From assembly GCA_032988165.1 (NCBI GenBank), contig JANTQF010000079.1, positions 62,001 to 126,000 of the forward strand: 64,000 bases of DNA, written 5' to 3'. Source of the stretch: Emmonsiellopsis sp. PD_33. Taxonomy: Eukaryota > Ascomycota > Eurotiomycetes > Onygenales > Ajellomycetaceae. The notes beneath the pieces are model-generated. The model did not search any database and was not told the DNA's origin. It saw only the letters and a program-made list of their open reading frames with translations. The number at the start of each line of letters is the position of its first letter. Within the stretch, counting starts at the first letter, position 1. Below, piece by piece: positions 37,075 through 49,025 of the stretch. Both the position numbers and the translations under genes were made by a program.

Positions 37075-39120
37075 TTAGCTATCCCCCCTACGATCAACCG
37101 CCTGCAACTTCCACTCAGCTGTCTCTGACCTTGCCAACCTCGCCTTAGTAGTCGTCGCATACTGCATCATATCACTAACCCTCCTAACGGGCCCATTCTG
37201 CTCGACTGGCACCTCCCACCCATGATACAACAGTGCCAAACTTGACGACTTCCACACATTCACATTATACTTCCTTGAGCGCAGCATAACCATTGACAAA
37301 AACACTACCGTGGCCACAACGAGGAACCCCGGCAGCGCGATCCAAGCCCATCGGATCCTGACGAATTGTTCTGGGCGGCCTAAAAGGCCGTTGATGGTCT
37401 GATTGCTAGATTTCAAGAGGGCATCGGTTAGGGAGGCGGCGATGTTTTCGAACATGTGCGGCTTGTCCGGGATGCTGTTTGATTTGCCAATAAAGGTGCT
37501 GGAGGGGATGAAAAAATCGGTGGATTCAGGCCAAGTGCTTGCGTTACCGGTGATTTCCTTTTCGAGGATGCTCCAGACGTGGTAGCCGGCATTGTCGTCG
37601 ACTGAGAAGGTGATATCACTGGCATTACTGCCATTTGCTAGTAAGGGGGCCTTGATGGTCCAGCCCGATTGCTGATCCATTGATGCATAGTGTACGGGCG
37701 ATGCATCCCGGGATGCCACGGCCGCGTTGACGGTGAAGTTGTATTTTTTAAGGCAGTAGGTGAATGCACACTCCATAGCCATGGATACAGGGTTTTTATT
37801 TTCGAGATTTGAGTAATCAATCTCCAACCAGCCTAGGGCAAATAGCGGATTTTCCACGCCAGAATATGTCCCCTTCAATTGCGGGGAAGCTGCGTAGAAA
37901 TCCTCTACGCCATCGCCTGTTTCATAGTTAAGAACCCAGGAAAGGATTGTCGCCGCGCTAGAAGTGTAGACATCGTAAGGATTGACGACGGGGGCACCGT
38001 GCGGAAGGGAAATCGTGCAGTTTTTCTCCATTACAAGAAAATCCCCTGGTGTGCATGCCCCCTCTAATTTTACTTGCTTTGTCACATCGGTGCACCGGCT
38101 GCAGACCCCGAGTGAGTGGTATATTGGCCAGGTACAATTCCCTGTGGGACAGATGGGGTCAACTTTTGGAGCCTCGTCTCCGTTGTATAGGGAGTTCATG
38201 AAGCCCGTTTCGAGTTGAAGGCCCATAGTTTCGTCTCCAGTTTCTTCAAGTACCGACCACGATTAGCATTAGACGTAGACACATACGGAGTGGGAAACAT
38301 CTAGGCGCTAGGAAACCTACGTTGTGCAGAATAACTCACGTTGTCCGTACGAGGAGCGGCCGCAAGAGGTGAGGGGGTATATATGACTTCCACTGGGTAT
38401 ACCATCAACTGTTGCATAAAGGGTTCCATGGCTACGGCAAGTACCGCGATGACGGCGCCAAGTGACGCAAGATGCCTAAAAATGGTGGGATCGTTAGACC
38501 CCCCCTATTCTGAAACTTGAAGGATGATATAGAAATATTGTCGCTCCACACTGACCGTCCACGAAGGTAAAAAGCCATATGCAAAGCCCCCAACGGCCCC
38601 CGACTGGCATCGTCAAAAATCTGCAAATCGTGCAGACTCCTTGTATCCTGTAGCCACAGCCATTTCAGTTGGCTGATACCCGCCGCAACGGCGACAATAA
38701 TCGACGCCTTGATCACGGTGGCAAGAATGGAAATGATCGCGTTGAGCTATTCCCCCCCACGCACCATATCAGCATTTAACTAAGTAAAAAGTAAAATAAA
38801 AAGAGTGTTGCCCTTGCTAAATCATTGATAAATGACCAACTACGTACCGTAATATACCGAGGCAACTCAGGCGCTTTCTCCCCGTTATACACGGAGAGAA
38901 TAATAGCAGTCGCAGCCACGCATAGAATTCCCAGAATCGACGAGCCGATTTCCCAAAACCACCAGTCCAAGACGAACCTCGAGTACCAGCCCGGTTTCTC
39001 ATCACTGTGTTTCTGAACTGGATCGGCACCATAACCAGCATGCTGGTCTTGGAGCTCACTGTCGGTGTGTGGGACGTCTTTCAGCTCCACATCGCTGTGA
39101 AGGCTCTTGTAGGCGGCCAT
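37075..39120 (-). CDS. DUF3176 multi-pass membrane protein
   Basis: Four exons (39120..38848, 38746..38556, 38475..38321, 38243..37075) give 595 aa, all joins in phase. The last intron uses GTAGGT and a TTGAAG acceptor with a GCTAATC branch site. I chose it over an earlier GTGAGT because only it keeps the frame. I see four membrane segments: about 56-78, 95-115, 156-180 and 505-527. A large loop of over 300 residues lies between the third and fourth. It carries paired cysteines (CPTGNCTW, CSRCTD) and several N-glycosylation sequons, so it is probably extracytoplasmic. The order of WWFWEIGS, SQLKWLWL and CTWPIYHSLGVC blocks is that of the fungal DUF3176 family. The function of this family is unknown. 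The ATG at 39120 is the first in frame; a GTG upstream was not used. Confidence 0.88.
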
Positions 39121-40278
39121 GAGAGATGGAGGAGCCAGCGACACATACGAAAAATACTCACGTTCTTGAAGATTTGTGAGCGAGCTAACGCCCTTTTATC
39201 TTTTTCTCTCCTTTTTGACCTCCGCAAAATTGGGGCGGGAGCCGAAATAAAGATCCAACCTTATCACCCGCTATGTTATTAGTGGGAACATTAGCGCCAA
39301 AGAACCCCTAACTAATTTTTCTGAAGTCTCCTTTATTTTTAGTTAGCGGCGTCCCTTCAGGAGCTAACAGCCAGGCTGGAATAGTCTGTGCATGCAGAAG
39401 AATTCGGCCCCAAAAATGCGACACTATGATTGGGTGCGCCGTAACTTTTTCAACAAGCGTCTGATGCTCAAGGGGTTGGAGCGCTTCTTTGTCAAATTGC
39501 GACGACCTTAGCGAGTCTCGAGATGAGACTGGGTCCTCCAACAAGATGAAGAAAGGGGATTGTAAGTGAGTTGAAAGGGAAAAAAAAAAATTGCAGAATA
39601 ACTTCTGCATATGTGCTGAGCATGGAACTTTGCTCTCAACATGCCGTGTTCTCACTCATGCACCGCTTGCTTTGGACATTTCCGCCCCACGTTTCAGCCA
39701 GGTTGTAAGTATGCACGATTGCGCTTTCGCAATGGTTTCGAATAACGACAAGGGAAAGCAGTTAAAGGATTTAAATCCCTCCAGTCGGGAAGCGGCCCCG
39801 CAGACCAATCGGGGCGGGTATAAAATCAGGGGAGGGAGCAGGGGTATGTATGTGTCCAGTTAAGGTTGGGGAGGGAAAGCAAGTAAAAACAGGGAGCTGG
39901 ATGACTGTAAGTGGTCGCCGAATGAGAAGACGAGACAGGCCGCTGTTGTAAAATTCACATCACAAAACTATCTATGGAGTATATTCTGCTGAAAATAAAA
40001 AAGGAACTCGAGCAGGTGGTGACCTCGCTTTCAGTTATCTGAGGAGCAAATATTTAACCGCGCCAATCAAAAGGTATCGATGTATTTATGAACGAAATGC
40101 CAAAGAAAAATGATATTAGATGCCCCGAAAATTAGGAACACCTAGTTCTGTCAGAGAAGTCTAGAGTAGCAGAAGTAGTAGAGGTATCGTTGGTGGCGAA
40201 TAAACAGAAAGGTATAAAAGGCGGACTTGGGGGTGTGCAAATAGGTTGGAGATAGGGCGTCGAGCTCATCGTTTGGGT
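39121..40278. other. Intergenic region upstream of the DUF3176 gene
   Basis: It should contain the promoter of the DUF3176 gene and the 3' flank of the polynucleotide kinase gene. A run of A lies near 39582-39591. No gene was found. Confidence 0.5.
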
Positions 40279-42179
40279 TTATACCCAGTACTGTCCCCAG
40301 ACCTCACTAGCGGCAGGTGTGCCCTGGAATTTGAATTCGACGTGCGTAATATCCTGGAAGCCTTCCGAGAGAGCAGGTTCTTTAAACCTGCGTGCGAAGT
40401 CACCAAAAGCTATGCCGGGGAGGAGAGGGCGCATTTCGGGATTTATCGATTCCTATAATAGAAGCTGATTAGAAATATGTTTCGTAAGTTGCATCTCATT
40501 TCTTGTGTTTAATGATTTAGTGGTGAAGATAGATACATGGGGATTGGGTATCGTTACAATTTTCGAGTTTGCTGCACGGACTGCATTGTTATGCTTGCAT
40601 ATCTTCGCAGGAGTCGACAGGTAGATACATCGGATCGGGACCTTGTGGCTCTTCGCAAGATTTATCCAATGTGCGCGAGTTTCTGGATCTGCGTTGGTGT
40701 TGTCGACGGCAACAGACTTGCCAGCTTCGAGGAACTCGTCGGCAACCTTTAGGCATTTTTGTCTCTGTGAATTATTCAGATCAGCATATAAAATGGACTT
40801 GGGTCGATCAACCCTCTCTCATGAAAGGGCTTGCTGGTAGCTTACATTTTTTAGTATATCTTGGTTCACCCGCTCATATCCTAGAGGCTCAAGGTATTTC
40901 CAATAGAATGTTGATTTGCCGGCACTGGGACTCCCGCAAAAAATTACAAGGTCAACATCATTCTGTTTTGAAAAGGGTATTTTTGCTGTGAGAGAGGAAT
41001 TTAGTATTTATCGCAAGGTATTATCATAGACACCATCGTATCAAGAATCCGACGAGGAATAGAGAGAAAGGGATCACTCACATTCATCATCTGAAGCGGA
41101 AATTATGTAAGACTTGGGATCGAAATCTCTCGAAATCGGTCTAGGGCTTTCGTTTAGGAAGAATTCTTCAGGGGTCTTGAAAGGAATGCCGACATTGGCA
41201 GCAAAATCCCTGTTTAGGATGTCAGAATGTCAAAGCGGAATTAAAGTAGGGACGTCAGAAGTTTTATACCGATCCGCGCAGGAATGATCGCCCTCCCTTC
41301 CGGCAGCGTCCCCTACAAATATCGACCCTTCTAGGTCCACGGCGCCGTCAACGTCCAGGTCGTAATCTTCCAGCATCTCCTTCCACATGCCAATTCTAGG
41401 TTTTCGATACTCATCAAGTTCCGTGGCAGCATATACACTTATCGGGATATCGAGGCTCTTCATGACGGCAGCTACCTTCTGTTTGAACGTATTCAAACTC
41501 TTAGCTTCGCTTCGTCCGCCTTTAATTTCCTTCTTCAAACTTATTCCTCCTTGATTCGATATAGCAACGACGAGGTAACTGTAAACGGAGACGAGGGTTT
41601 AGCAATAGCACCGATTTTCATCACGTATTATCCCAAATCATGGACATACCCATCGTCATATAGGTCCTTGAGCTTCTTCGGAACCTCAGGCCGCCACCAC
41701 TTCCAATCATTTTGGTCTCGAGGAAATCGGTTGCCGGATAGTGGAACGATCACGGTATGATCCTATCTCCAACACATCAGAAGACTGTATTCACTATGAG
41801 CGCGGAAATTGCACGTACAAGATCAAAAGCAGCGACTCGTCTTCTCGAGCCAATTGCGGTGTCCCATTTCAAGGTCGACTTGTCCTTGCCGTATCGCCCG
41901 ATTACACAACTATTGTGGACAATTCGCCATCCTATCTGTTCTGGCTTCTTTTGGGAGACGGGGGTGAAGAAGTTCGAAGGTGCGGTCTTGTCTAGAAGAT
42001 AGTGACTGTTAGCCCTCTTCTATTCCAGCTATGGCTAGAATAGATCAAGACTCACGTGTAGTAGCAGTTGTCGTCGTCGTCGTCGTAGTAGTAGTAGTAG
42101 TCTCGACGGCTTTCCTCTTTAGCGGGGGCGGGGAGATATCCCTCTCCAGACTGGCTCGTTTTCTCCCGGTATCGCCCAT
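40279..42179 (-). CDS. pnk1: Bifunctional polynucleotide kinase 3'-phosphatase
   Basis: Eight exons (42179..42056, 41991..41819, 41762..41650, 41578..41270, 41209..41082, 40985..40846, 40764..40558, 40452..40279) give 455 aa, all in phase. The enzyme cleans DNA ends at strand breaks by removing 3'-phosphate and adding 5'-phosphate. The HAD phosphatase motif FDLDHT is at 97-102, with nucleophile Asp98 and Asp100. SNQGG and KPRIGMW follow, then the acidic motif FVGDAAGREGDHSCADRDFA. The kinase P-loop GSPSAGKST is at 300-308, followed by DNTNAD and a C-terminal EFKF tail. There is no FHA domain, as in fission yeast Pnk1. The N-terminus has a run of 12 Thr (27-38) encoded by a repetitive tract. 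The domain order is phosphatase then kinase, as in the known enzyme. Confidence 0.93.
42068..42104. repeat. Trinucleotide repeat encoding poly-Thr in the polynucleotide kinase
   Basis: Alternating gtc and gta units on the plus strand are ACN threonine codons on the minus strand. The array lies in the first exon, outside the enzymatic domains. Confidence 0.85.
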
Positions 42180-42621
42180 CTCACAGAATGTAGAATAGGG
42201 GAGTATGTTGTAATTTAATGGTGCAAGACTCAAAGAGATCGGCGAGTAGCGTGAAAAGAACAGAGGGTTTCTCATCGACCAGGCCGTGGTGTTGTTCCTC
42301 GACTCCAGCCCCAGGCTGCCTTGGGATGTCTTGGACGTCGCGAAATGCTAGTCGCGAAGTCACATGATCTAAATTGGATTAGACAACACGCACCCTTCTC
42401 AAAGTGTGGGGGTTGATGAATCTATATACAGACATTCGTAGCTCAATCCTGGGGCATATCACCGTTCAAAGTTATTAGCTTGACTTAATTCTGTATATCC
42501 ATGGCTGTTGTCGTTGAAACGAGCCGTAGCCCATTCGGAATGATTCCAGCAACAGGTATGAACTTTGACCTGGCGCGCGCACGAAGGTAATTTTTGAGAT
42601 ACTAAACATAAACATTCGTTT

Positions 42622-43533
42622 TCATTTGACCCTAGTATCAAGAGAGAGCCTATCCGCAGGCTCCAACTTGACAACTGACTTCAAATGCTCTTTCAATCCC
42701 AAAAGCCGCTGAGAATTCGCCTTCAGCATGTCCGGATTATGGCTATCCTGAACAGTAATCGAAGCCTGTAGAATATACCCGCCGCTCGAATCCAAGGGCA
42801 CCATTTCGTTTAAAGGCGGCAGATTCTCCACTGGCCCTGCTGGGTGGTGACCAACACCAGCAGGAAAGTTTAGCACGCGGTGCAGCAATATTACAGTGTC
42901 GTCGAGGATAAAAGTATCCCCTTGGACAACGTATTCGGAGACGTAACTATGTTAAATGACTCAGCGATTTATTCATAAAAAGATGGATATAAATGCATAA
43001 CATGACAAGATAAAAACTCACTTATATCCCCACGCAGTCATTTCCTCAATGACATTCCCAGAACCCAGATCCACGCTTCCCACAAGCCTCGACGTGACAG
43101 CAGATCTCGCGCCAGCCTCCGGCGTATCTTTCCACTCTAATCTCCACGCCTGACTTTGACTTGTCACAGGCCCAGTCCCAATCCCATACCCACCTTCCAC
43201 AACAGAACCCGCACCCTCCATCGTAACATCAGGCCCCGATGGTGGCGCCGGCGCGGTCTTCGAACCAAAATCCGCCGGGCGAACGTTGCCCACAACCTGG
43301 GTATAATACAGCCCCCCATTCAAGAGCTTATTGAGCTTCTGGACCTCGGAAGCCTGGACATCCTGGCTGCCGCCTGGCCGGGTCTTGACGAAGCCAGGTT
43401 TTCTGTACGCTTTAAAAATCAAGTGTCTTTCGAGCGTGCGGGCCGGCTGCATGGCAGTCAGGCCGCAGAGCTGTTGGAGCAAATCATAGTGCTGCTTCGC
43501 GGGGACGGGCGCGAAGAGGAGAAGTTCATGCAT
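42622..43533 (-). CDS. MED18: Mediator complex subunit 18
   Basis: Two exons (43533..43022 and 42946..42622; intron 43021..42947, GTGAGT...TAG) give 278 aa. Med18 is part of the Mediator head module, which links transcription factors to RNA polymerase II. The ATG at 43533 gives MHELLLFAPVPAKQHYDLLQQL, the usual start of fungal Med18. LTAMQP, HLIFKAYRKPG and LNGGLYYTQVVG follow, then a conserved C-terminal half with AWGYNYVSEYVVQGDTFIL, LLHRVLNFP and GYILQASITVQD. It ends in ADRLSLDTRVK. An upstream in-frame extension exists but has no ATG in good context. The gene is tandem with the polynucleotide kinase, 443 bp apart. Confidence 0.92.
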
Positions 43534-45433
43534 GTGATTCGGTAGTTGTTTGGTGTATGGTTCCTTTATTTTATGGTGTTTATTTTGTTTGGTGTAGATC
43601 CAGCACGGGGTTAGGGGCAAATAAATAGGTTCCTTCCGGGGATGGCGGAGGCTAGGTAATTTGTAGGAGATGGAAGGTTGGGAGGGTCAGGGATGCGTTG
43701 TGGTTTTGTTTTATTTAGTGGAAGAAATGACAAAGAAGGCAGGAAATGAAGACTATCAGCGATTGGGGGTACAGCAATGAATAATAAATTAGGTTGTTAG
43801 GATTTGAGCTGAAATGGGAGAAAATATATTGTAGTGCTGCCCAGGTGATGTTTGGTGATTTGATATCTCCATCACGTGACCCATGATATGGCCAGAATCT
43901 ATGGATGGGGAAATCCGAGGAGAGCAGCATCATACAGTTAGAAATTGAGCTCGTTTAGTTACTAATTAATATGTTGGACATGATTCCTGGGCTTTTTCTT
44001 TAACATGTGCATCTTTGCCTAACATCCTAACACTCTACAGATCTATATTGCACCAACCATACGAGTATCCATCCAAAAGACCGTTTTAGAATGAGTTCCG
44101 AGATAGAAACAAGTTGTTCTCAACCTTGAGGCCGGGTGGCAGATTGCACGACCTCGGTTTCCATGGATGGCAGTTTATGAACTCCATAGTAGTGATAATA
44201 GGCTACAATAGTAGCTCGGGAGCGCCCTCCCCACTATGGATGCTGGGGCTGGAGAGCTCTTGCACACAATATGGACTTGAGAGAGGAACCTATTCTTGGA
44301 ATGCCACGCTAGATATTCCATATGCATCTCCACGCCCTGAATATTATCCTTCCTCCTGGTTGTCCGGGCTGGTGGAGGTTTGGCGGGAGGTTTCCCGAAG
44401 CGGAAAGATATCTATATGCAGATCCCCACTCAAGATCCAAGCGGCCTCAGCTGCGGCCTCCACTACTGAGGGAAGCGGATAATAAAAGAAATGGAGAAGC
44501 TTGTCAGCATGGGTATCAACGGAAAGGAAGCCCAACGATGCAGCAGCATTTTCCCGGATGATGTGATGCCTACTTGGCATGTGGGGTCCATTTCGTGCAT
44601 CGTGGCGTGTCGACCGGGATCCTGGCCGTATTCGGGATTCAGGATGGAGGACATCTACTAATATATATTATGATCGGAATGAACAGCAAGCCCTTGGAAG
44701 AACGGTGGTCTGACGAAGACAATATCGGGAGGGGTCCACGCTATGGGACGGGGAGTATCGGGCCCTAATGCGGGCTTCCACCCTCCCCCAGCCAAGGTGC
44801 GGCGGGAGAGGCAATATTGGGCTATGTAAGCACACAAATCGCGGGCTGACACGAGGGACGAGGGGAGAATGGGCTCATTTTAGCGCCGGATTCGCACAGG
44901 AACTAGACCATGCGGAGAGGTTAATACCACGTTGGCGATAAGCATACATGATACGGAGTAGGCAGACTGACAGTGACGCTGTCCGGAAACTGGCAGGAAG
45001 CGAAGGAGCAGCAAGGGGCGTGAGAAGAGGCATCAATGGCGCGGCATTGCGGCAATGGCAGTTGGAACTTGGCGTCGAGAAAAGTCGGAATGTTCGGCGG
45101 TCCGTGGCGGGTGGAGCGGTGCTCGGTGCTCGGCGGTGAGGGAGGTTGAGCTTAGCCATTTGTATTATTCAGACCCGAGCGGCGTGATTCGTGCTCTTAT
45201 CTTTCTCGCTCCCTGCCTCCTCCGCGTCCTGTGCTTTATTATACCCCCCTTCCCTTCTCCCCGCATTCATTTCCCCGTGCATCGTCCCCCAGCTGGCAGA
45301 GACAGAGATCGAGAGTGGTCACCGGCGTTGCAACTATCTCCTGTCATCCCATATCTGCCAGCTCCAGCCATCCCACCCACCACCACCACCACCACCCACC
45401 AACTCCGCCCATCCCTCGCATACCCAATTCAAA
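43534..45433. other. Divergent intergenic region between MED18 and KGD4
   Basis: A 1.9 kb region between two divergent starts. A pyrimidine-rich leader with CCACCACCACC precedes KGD4 (45360-45400). Open frames near 44114-44654 lack conserved features and overlap each other in several frames, so I do not call a gene. Confidence 0.5.
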
Positions 45434-45886
45434 ATGCGTGCCTCTTCCATCCTGCGGCAAGCCGTTGCGGCGAGGACTCCACTGATTAAGTTCATTGGAA
45501 AGCGCTCCATCCCCAGTATGTTCTCGCGCCGTTGCAAATTTTGCCCTGTGAAAGACTTTTCGCGTGCTAATTGAGGCTCCCTCCGACCAGAATCTATTGA
45601 CCACTCTCCTCGCGTCCACCCTGCCTCTCCCTCGCCAGAACTCCCCGAATCCTTCGCCGCATACAGAGTCAAGGCCCAGCAACATGGGCCGCTGAACAAC
45701 CCCGCGCGATCCTCCCTGGCCTACGGCGCCATCGGAGGCAACCCCGGATCCTCCCTGGGCCCCATTGAGCCCAAGCAGGGAGAATTCTTCGACCGAAGCG
45801 AGCTGCCCGCAAGATTTGGACGCATGAGCTGGTCACAAGAGGAGATTGAGGCGGTCGAGACGGGCGGTGCCAGCCTGTTCGCCTGA
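45434..45886 (+). CDS. KGD4: Mitochondrial 2-oxoglutarate dehydrogenase subunit Kgd4 (Ymr31/MRPS36 family)
   Basis: Two exons (45434..45515 and 45591..45886; intron 45516..45590, GTATGT...CAG) give 125 aa. Kgd4 recruits the E3 component to the alpha-ketoglutarate dehydrogenase complex in the mitochondrial matrix. It was once listed as a small ribosomal subunit protein. The N-terminus is a basic, Ser/Arg/Ala-rich mitochondrial presequence containing TPLIKFIGKRSIP. The family core follows: HPASPSPELPESFAAYRVKAQQHGPL, GAIGG, SLGPIEPKQGEFFDRSELPARF and a C-terminal EEIEAVETGGAS. The intron falls within the presequence, as in related fungi as I recall. The size is normal. Confidence 0.93.
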
Positions 45887-46720
45887 ATATATGGGGTCAA
45901 TGATGATACCTGTTTCCCTGATATGAATTATGCTGGGACTCTTGACGACGCTCCTGCGGCCTCTATCAACGGGTGGAAACTGGATTACGACGAGATTCAT
46001 CCCACCAGGCCGGCCCTCAGCATTAGGCAGTCTACAATGTCCGCTTGCCTGCTGCCTCAACAACCACTCCTCTCCTCTCATCTTCGAACCGCCATTGTAC
46101 CACCAATTTCCTCAGGTATGGATATTACGAGTTGGTCTCTTGCCTCGTGGGGAGGAATGGGGAGTAGGATAGGGGATTTTCTACTGGTACTACGGTTATT
46201 ATTACTATGTGTGTTGGGCGTTGGTTTCTTTACTACGGCAAAAAGTCACGATTCTGCAAATATTTTCCACTCGTTGGGGACATATTTTATTATGAGTATT
46301 GGCCATGTTTTCCCACGGATTTATTTGTCAGATAGGATTTATTACGGCACTGTCTGCCTTGTTTCCTTCAATATATCAACATATCTACCCACCATCCTGC
46401 AGCCATTTATCAACCGCCCATCCCAAAACTCTTCTGTAGACCCCACATTCCTGGTAGAGACGAACAAGTTACCCAATTTTGTAACACCAATCACCAAGCT
46501 CCCCAGTGTGACAGCTCCCTGCCGTTCGTGGGTGTGACTGCAGCTCTAGCAAGCTTTGGGATTGGCAAGCCCCCAGCAAATCACCATTGCACAAACGGCA
46601 GCCATCTTCTCCCTGCACGCCCCAACCACCACCATCAACCCTCAACGTTCTCAACAATCACACCGACAATCTTTTGTGTCCATTACTGCACAGTAGCAAG
46701 GCATGGTCCAATCACTAAAA

Positions 46721-49025
46721 ATGGCTTCCAACCACCGCATAACGATTCGAGAAACAAATAAAATCGGCGTGTCTACCGCTACATATATCTACTCTACGTC
46801 GTCAACGTCGCGGAGATCGGAAGGGATACGAGGCGGTCAGGATGGGAGGGTTGATATTATTGTGGGTTAACTTTCTCAAATTTTATATTCTTTTGATTTA
46901 ATGACTATCCGCTGTTCAATTTAATGCATTTGAAACCTGATGTACCACTATGCGCGTCCAATCTTCATGATACGCACGCTTGATCATTGGATCCCTTCTC
47001 TAGTATATCCACACCATTTATTTCCTCTCATATATCCACTACATTAGCCAATATCACTTAATTATGCCCCATTTCTTTCCGCAGCTACGCAAATAGCCTT
47101 GTTTTCCTTTGAGGTTGCTCGCTCCCCTGCAGAAGCCTGGCTCCCAGGCGCCTCAACCCCCCGTCCCAATCAGGAAATTTCTAACCTCACGCGCAGAGCC
47201 GCACCACCAATAACCAGATGCTAACTTTGCCCATTACAGCCACCTTCGCAAAAGGAATCAGCCTCTTACGTGACGTCGCTTCTTAACGTTTTCCTTCCCG
47301 TGGGATATCCCCATAGCGTCAGTGACGATTATCTTGAGTGAGCTATGCTGGTTCTTGACTGCCCATTCTTGCCCTGGAAGGCGTAAGGACCATTTATATC
47401 CCGTTAGGATTATCGAAGAAGACTCCACGTTTCCTTTTAGGAGACCTTCACTCATCCATAGATGTATGATAGAGCAGAAGCCGCTAACATGATAAACATC
47501 TATCTCAACCTTCCTTAGGTATCAAATATATGTATGGTTCATCCCTTCTGCTATCTCTAGCAACCAAGGATCTAATGGCATAGCTAGGACTCGCTCCAGG
47601 CATTTTCAAGCTCAATTGCTGGCTTGTTATCATCAAGAGCTGTGCTCCAAGGTACTCGCGTCCCGTTTACTACTGTTGCGCATTAAAGAGACGACGAATC
47701 TAACACATCCTGTAGGCGTCGGGGTAGGAGATGCATCCGCATCCCCAACAGCCGCTCTTCTATACAGCATCCTCCAGGAAAGCATGGGAAGGATCGCCAC
47801 CATACTCTTTGCTCATCGGCTTGGAACCTCCCTTGAGCCAGAATGCAAAATGTACCGACTTGCAGCTGATGTCTTGAACGACTCCGCAATGATCTTCGAC
47901 TGCCTATCTCCCGTATTCCCCAAACCCATGAGAGTTCTGCTTCTGAGCTTTTCGAGCGTTTTAAGAGCACTATGCGGGGTTGCGGCAGGCAGCTCGAAGG
48001 CCAGCTTGAGCAGTCATTTTGCTCGTTGGGGGAATCTGGGGGAGTTAAATGCTGTGAGTGTTTTGGTATACTGGTCGTTATTTGGACCAATTCAGCGATC
48101 ACGCCCTAGATACCGTTCATTGACCATATGCTAACCTTGTTGTGTGTGCATAGAAAGACTCAAGCCAAGAGACAGTAATATCGCTGTTAGGAATGTTGGT
48201 AAGCACAAACATATCCCAATCCCCACCCCTTTCCTCAATACGCATTTATAACTGAGAAACCATATATAGTGCGGAAGTCTCGTCGTATCTCACATTTCCA
48301 GCCCCTTCGCAACTTGGACTACCCTCCTTCTCCTTCTATTAATCCACATCTCGACAAACTACGCCGCAGTCCGAGCAGTCAACATGACCACACTGAACCG
48401 ACAACGGGCTAACATCGTTTTCTCAACTCTATACGATGAGGATCACGTTCTCACTCCAGCCCAAACGTCCAAGGGCGAAAGAATCTTCGAGCGCGACGGA
48501 ATTCTCCGATGGAAGGCGTCCTCAACCATATTGGGCTCATGTTGCATAGGCGTCTCCCTCCAAGACCTACTCCTTTCCCGGTGCGGCTCGAGTCGTCGAA
48601 ACTCTATCCGCGATGTGGGTCTCGATATCCCTAGGCTCCTCCATATTTTTGAAAAACAGGAATACATCCTCTGGTTCAACCCCGTGAGCAAGAAAGGGAC
48701 CATCGTGCTGAAGAACAATGTGACTCCCGTCTCCCAGTTGAAAGCATGGAGCCATGCGCTTATGGTTTCGAAGTATGTTGCCGCTGAATCACAAAATGGA
48801 AGCCAAAAATTGTCCAAGGAAGGGGGTAATTCGAAAAGAGGTCAGCAAGGGAACTATAATGCTACTGATGCCACAAATTCAATGTATTCGATTCTCGAGT
48901 CCACATTACAATCCCATTCTGAGCGTTTCGATGGCCAAATTCTCCGACTCAAGGAGGCCGGGTGGGATGTCGACACACCATCACTAGAAACTAGGCCAGG
49001 AAGAAGGTTGGAGATTGCAGAATGA
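46721..49025 (+). CDS. RUS1/DUF647 family membrane protein
   Basis: Seven exons join in phase: 46721..46861, 47240..47337, 47519..47531, 47588..47651, 47716..48053, 48154..48198, 48270..49025, giving 484 aa. Exon 3 is only 13 nt and encodes YQIY plus one base of the preceding codon. The conserved core reads FLPVGYPHSVSDDYLEYQIYDSLQAFSSSIAGLLSSRAVLQGVGVGD in pieces. AALLYSILQESMGRIATILFAHR, GVAAGSSKASLSSHFARWGNLGELNAKDSSQETVISLLGML and NYAAVRAV follow. These are hallmarks of the RUS (root UV-B sensitive) family, known in plants and fungi, with hydrophobic membrane segments and no established biochemical activity. The C-terminal half is variable and Ser-rich. The first intron (378 nt, GTGGGT donor) is the least certain join; it keeps frame and yields a plausible N-terminus (MASNHRITIRETNK). 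Confidence 0.87.

Noticed and set aside
38322..38339. GTGAGT donor at 38339 for exon 3 of the DUF3176 gene
   Set aside because: It breaks the frame with every nearby acceptor. The GTAGGT donor at 38320 keeps phase and has a good branch site before its acceptor.
45923..46537. 204-codon open frame just after KGD4
   Set aside because: It begins in what should be the KGD4 3' UTR and has no homology I recognise. The RUS1 gene starts shortly after it.
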